Assembly: GCF_006717095.1 (NCBI RefSeq)
Contig: NZ_VFQE01000002.1
Location: 372,001-436,000, forward strand
DNA: 64,000 nucleotides
Source: Blastococcus colisei
GTDB taxonomy: Bacteria; Actinomycetota; Actinomycetes; Mycobacteriales; Geodermatophilaceae
Direction of reading: 5' to 3'
The notes under the pieces are model-generated. The model was not told the DNA's origin and searched no databases. It saw only the letters and a program-made list of their open reading frames with translations. Position 1 is the first letter of the stretch, and the number at the start of each line of letters is the position of its first letter. Shown here one piece after another: positions 61,937 to 64,000 of this stretch. The translations under genes were made by a program, and so were the position numbers.

Positions 61937-62896
61937 TCAGCGTCGGGCGGCTGCGGCGGCGTACAACGCGATCCCCGCCGCCACGCTGACGTTGAGGGAC
62001 TCGGTGTCGCGGTCGATGGGGATGCGGACGACGACGTCGCAGCGCTCCCGCACCAGTCGCGACAGCCCCGTGCCCTCGGCGCCGACGACGAGCGCGACGG
62101 GGTCGGCGAACCCGTCGAACTCGTGCAGGTCGACGTCCCCGTCACCCGCCAGGCCGACGGTCATGAGTCCGGCGTCCTGGTAGGACCCGAGCGTGCGGGC
62201 CAGGTTGACCGCCCGGGCGACCGGGATACGGGCCGCGGCGCCGGCGCTCGTGCGCCAGGCCGATGCGGTCATCCCGACCGCCCGGCGCTGCGGGACCACG
62301 ACGCCGTGCGCGTCGAAGGCGGCCGCGGACCGGACGACGGCGCCGAGGTTGCGCGGATCGGTGACCCCGTCCAGCGCGACGATCAGTGGCGGGCGGCCGG
62401 AGTTGCGCGCCACGTCGACCAGGTCGTCGGGATGCGCGTAGTCGTAGGGCGGGACCTGCAGACCGATGCCCTGGTGCAGCGCTCCCTGCGACATCCGGTC
62501 GAACTCGGCCTTGCCCACCTCGAGCAGCGGCAGTCCCCGGTCGGCCGCGAGCCCGAGAGCCTCGGCGATCCGCTCGTCGGTGGTGCGGTGCGTGTCGCCG
62601 GTGACGACGTAGAGCGCGGTGGCGGGGATCCTCGCCCGCAGCGCCTCGACGACCGGGTTGCGGCCGAGCAGCAGCTCCGGCTGCTCCTCGGCTCGCGCCC
62701 GGGCGCGGGCCCGGTCGGCCCGCTGCCGCTGTTCGGCGGCGGCCCGGCGCTGGGCCGGGTGGCCGGGCCGCGCCTCGGCCGGCGGGGTCGCGCCCCGGCC
62801 GGCCAGGGAGCGGCGGTTCTTCCCGCCGGTCCCGGCGGTCGCGCGCTTCTTGCCCGCGCCGTCGCTACGGCCGCGGCGCTGGCTGTTCCCGGCCAT
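61937..62896 (-). CDS. rlmB: 23S rRNA (guanosine-2'-O)-methyltransferase RlmB
   Basis: A 319-residue SpoU-type methyltransferase that methylates the ribose of G2251 in 23S rRNA (E. coli numbering) with SAM. After a 70-residue basic, Ala-rich N-terminal extension typical of actinobacteria comes the RNA-binding L30e-like domain ([14 protein letters not shown]) and the knotted SPOUT domain with [17 protein letters not shown] (about 185-201), [11 protein letters not shown] and [16 protein letters not shown] at 62896 overlaps the cysS stop by one base (TGATG), so the two genes are coupled, an arrangement common in actinobacteria. Confidence 0.95.
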   Translation of the reverse strand: MAGNSQRRGRSDGAGKKRATAGTGGKNRRSLAGRGATPPAEARPGHPAQRRAAAEQRQRADRARARARAEEQPELLLGRNPVVEALRARIPATALYVVTGDTHRTTDERIAEALGLAADRGLPLLEVGKAEFDRMSQGALHQGIGLQVPPYDYAHPDDLVDVARNSGRPPLIVALDGVTDPRNLGAVVRSAAAFDAHGVVVPQRRAVGMTASAWRTSAGAAARIPVARAVNLARTLGSYQDAGLMTVGLAGDGDVDLHEFDGFADPVALVVGAEGTGLSRLVRERCDVVVRIPIDRDTESLNVSVAAGIALYAAAAARR

Positions 62897-64000
62897 CAGC
62901 GGGTCAGCTCCCATCGGGGTCCATCAGGGGTGTCTTCGACGGAGACGCCGAGGCTGGTGAGCTGGTCGCGGATCGCGTCGGCGGCGGGGAAGTCCTTGCG
63001 GGCACGCGCGGCCTGCCGCTGCTCCAGCGCCAGCGAGACGAGACCGTCGGTCACCCGGGTCAGCCGCTCGTCGCCGCCGCCGCCGGCCGACCATCGCGGG
63101 TCGAGCGGGTCCAGGCCGAGCACGCCGAGCATGGCGCGCACCGAGCCGAGTGTGCCGGCGACGGCGCGGTCGTTCCCGTCCGCCAGCGCGGTATTGCCTT
63201 CGCGCACCATCTCGTGGATGGCGGCCACGGCGGCGGGAGTGCCCAGGTCGTCGTCCATGGCGTTGCTGAAATCGGCGCACAGCACGGGCGCGCCGCTGTC
63301 GGCGCCGACCCGCTCGGCGGCCCGCTTCACGAACGACTCGATGCGGCGGTAGGCCACGCCGGCTTCGGCCAGCGCCTCGTCGGTGAACTCGACCGCCGAC
63401 CGGTAGTGCGGCGCGACCAGGTAGTAGCGCAGCTCGACCGGGCGGACCCGCTGCACCACTTCGTCGACCAGCGCGGTGTTCCCCAGCGACTTGCTCATCT
63501 TCTCGCCGCCGAGGGTGACCCAGCCGTTGTGCAGCCAGTACTGCGCGAAGGCGTCGCCGGCCGCCCGCGACTGGGCCTGCTCGTTCTCGTGGTGCGGGAA
63601 GCGGAGGTCGAGGCCACCGCCGTGGATGTCGAACTCCGGCCCCAGGTAGCGCTCGGCCATGGCCGAGCACTCCAGGTGCCAGCCCGGCCGCCCGCGCCCC
63701 CACGGGGTCGTCCAGGAGGCGGACGCGGGCTCGCCGTCCTTCGCCGCCTTCCAGAGGGCGAAGTCGCGGGGGTCCCGCTTGCGGTCGTCGGAGTCGGTGT
63801 CGGCGGCCGGCTGCAGGTCGTCCGGCTTCTGGCCGGTGAGTGCGCCGTACTCCGGGAACGACCGGACGTCGAAGTACACGTCGCCGTCGACGGCGTAGGC
63901 GTGCCCCCGCTCGATCAGCCGCTCCATGAGGCCCACCATGTCCGGGATGTGCCCGGTGGCCCGCGGCTCGTAGGTCGGCGGCAGGACGCCCAGCACGTCG
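62896..64000 (-). CDS. cysS: Cysteinyl-tRNA synthetase (C-terminal part, runs off the right edge)
   Basis: The last 367 residues of a class I cysteinyl-tRNA synthetase, which charges tRNA-Cys. The first 100 or so residues, including the HIGH-like motif, lie beyond the window. Visible are the zinc ligands in WHLECSAMA and [11 protein letters not shown], the signature KMSKS in [11 protein letters not shown], and the C-terminal DALR-like helices ending RWELTR. The open frame continues to the window edge. Its TGA overlaps the start of rlmB, so the two are co-translated. Confidence 0.96.
   Translation of the reverse strand, partial: DVLGVLPPTYEPRATGHIPDMVGLMERLIERGHAYAVDGDVYFDVRSFPEYGALTGQKPDDLQPAADTDSDDRKRDPRDFALWKAAKDGEPASASWTTPWGRGRPGWHLECSAMAERYLGPEFDIHGGGLDLRFPHHENEQAQSRAAGDAFAQYWLHNGWVTLGGEKMSKSLGNTALVDEVVQRVRPVELRYYLVAPHYRSAVEFTDEALAEAGVAYRRIESFVKRAAERVGADSGAPVLCADFSNAMDDDLGTPAAVAAIHEMVREGNTALADGNDRAVAGTLGSVRAMLGVLGLDPLDPRWSAGGGGDERLTRVTDGLVSLALEQRQAARARKDFPAADAIRDQLTSLGVSVEDTPDGPRWELTR

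Overview
The window is very GC-rich actinobacterial chromosome. Many genes start with GTG, neighbouring genes often overlap by GTGA/ATGA, and many families are actinobacterial (DUF3027, DUF2530, DUF3263, LytR_C, DUF5313, a DUF2510-scramblase protein, and an XPB helicase next to a helicase-associated WYL-like protein). Cold-shock gene, groEL2 and thrC lie in the order known from Streptomyces and relatives. The overall impression is a soil actinomycete of the Geodermatophilaceae type (Blastococcus, Geodermatophilus or Modestobacter). That placement is inference from gene style, not a search.

Layout. 1-12 kb: transport and housekeeping genes (MarR plus MFS exporter, AzgA-type purine permease, second MFS plus lipoprotein, cold-shock protein, DUF202 pair, endonuclease/phosphatase, acyl-CoA ligase coupled to a 75-aa small protein), ending at an insertion sequence (11995-13603). 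13.6-23 kb: the XPB helicase pair, an IS1182-like element that split an intergenic hairpin, a toxin-antitoxin pair and a second SF2 helicase. 23-32 kb: a giant LuxR-type ATPase with a newly noticed 43-aa gene in front, a PhoD-like phosphatase, a 95-bp tandem repeat, a scramblase-like protein, an M20 peptidase, and HD and DUF4031 proteins. 32-33.6 kb: a stand-alone TnpB with a strongly structured 3' region. 33.6-40.8 kb: oxidoreductase, DUF72, VOC, groEL2 under two tandem CIRCE operators, cspA, thrC behind a class-I SAM riboswitch, and a HAD phosphatase. 40.8-49.7 kb: an ABC permease with a hydrolase/ABC-ATPase fusion, LytR_C, DUF3263, RarD, CBS, dodecin and ECF sigma genes. 49.7-60.2 kb: a second large LuxR ATPase, tRNA-Thr(UGU), an ECF42-type sigma factor with its DGPF partner, a universal stress protein, a FetB-like permease, an HtrA protease and a DUF445 protein. 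60.2-64 kb: a third insertion sequence, rlmB, and cysS running off the edge.

How it works together. Most genes are independent one- to three-gene units separated by strong hairpins. Several starts lie 6-8 nt after a TANNNT box, which suggests leaderless transcripts. No biosynthetic cluster, prophage, CRISPR array or defence island is visible. The most unusual items are the intergenic hairpin families and the insertion sequence sitting exactly in a hairpin loop, the TnpB lacking the usual RuvC-II glutamate with a structured 3' region, the SAM riboswitch whose P1 helix overlaps the thrC ribosome binding site, the secreted-hydrolase/ABC-ATPase fusion, and the 95-bp tandem repeat behind the scramblase-like gene.
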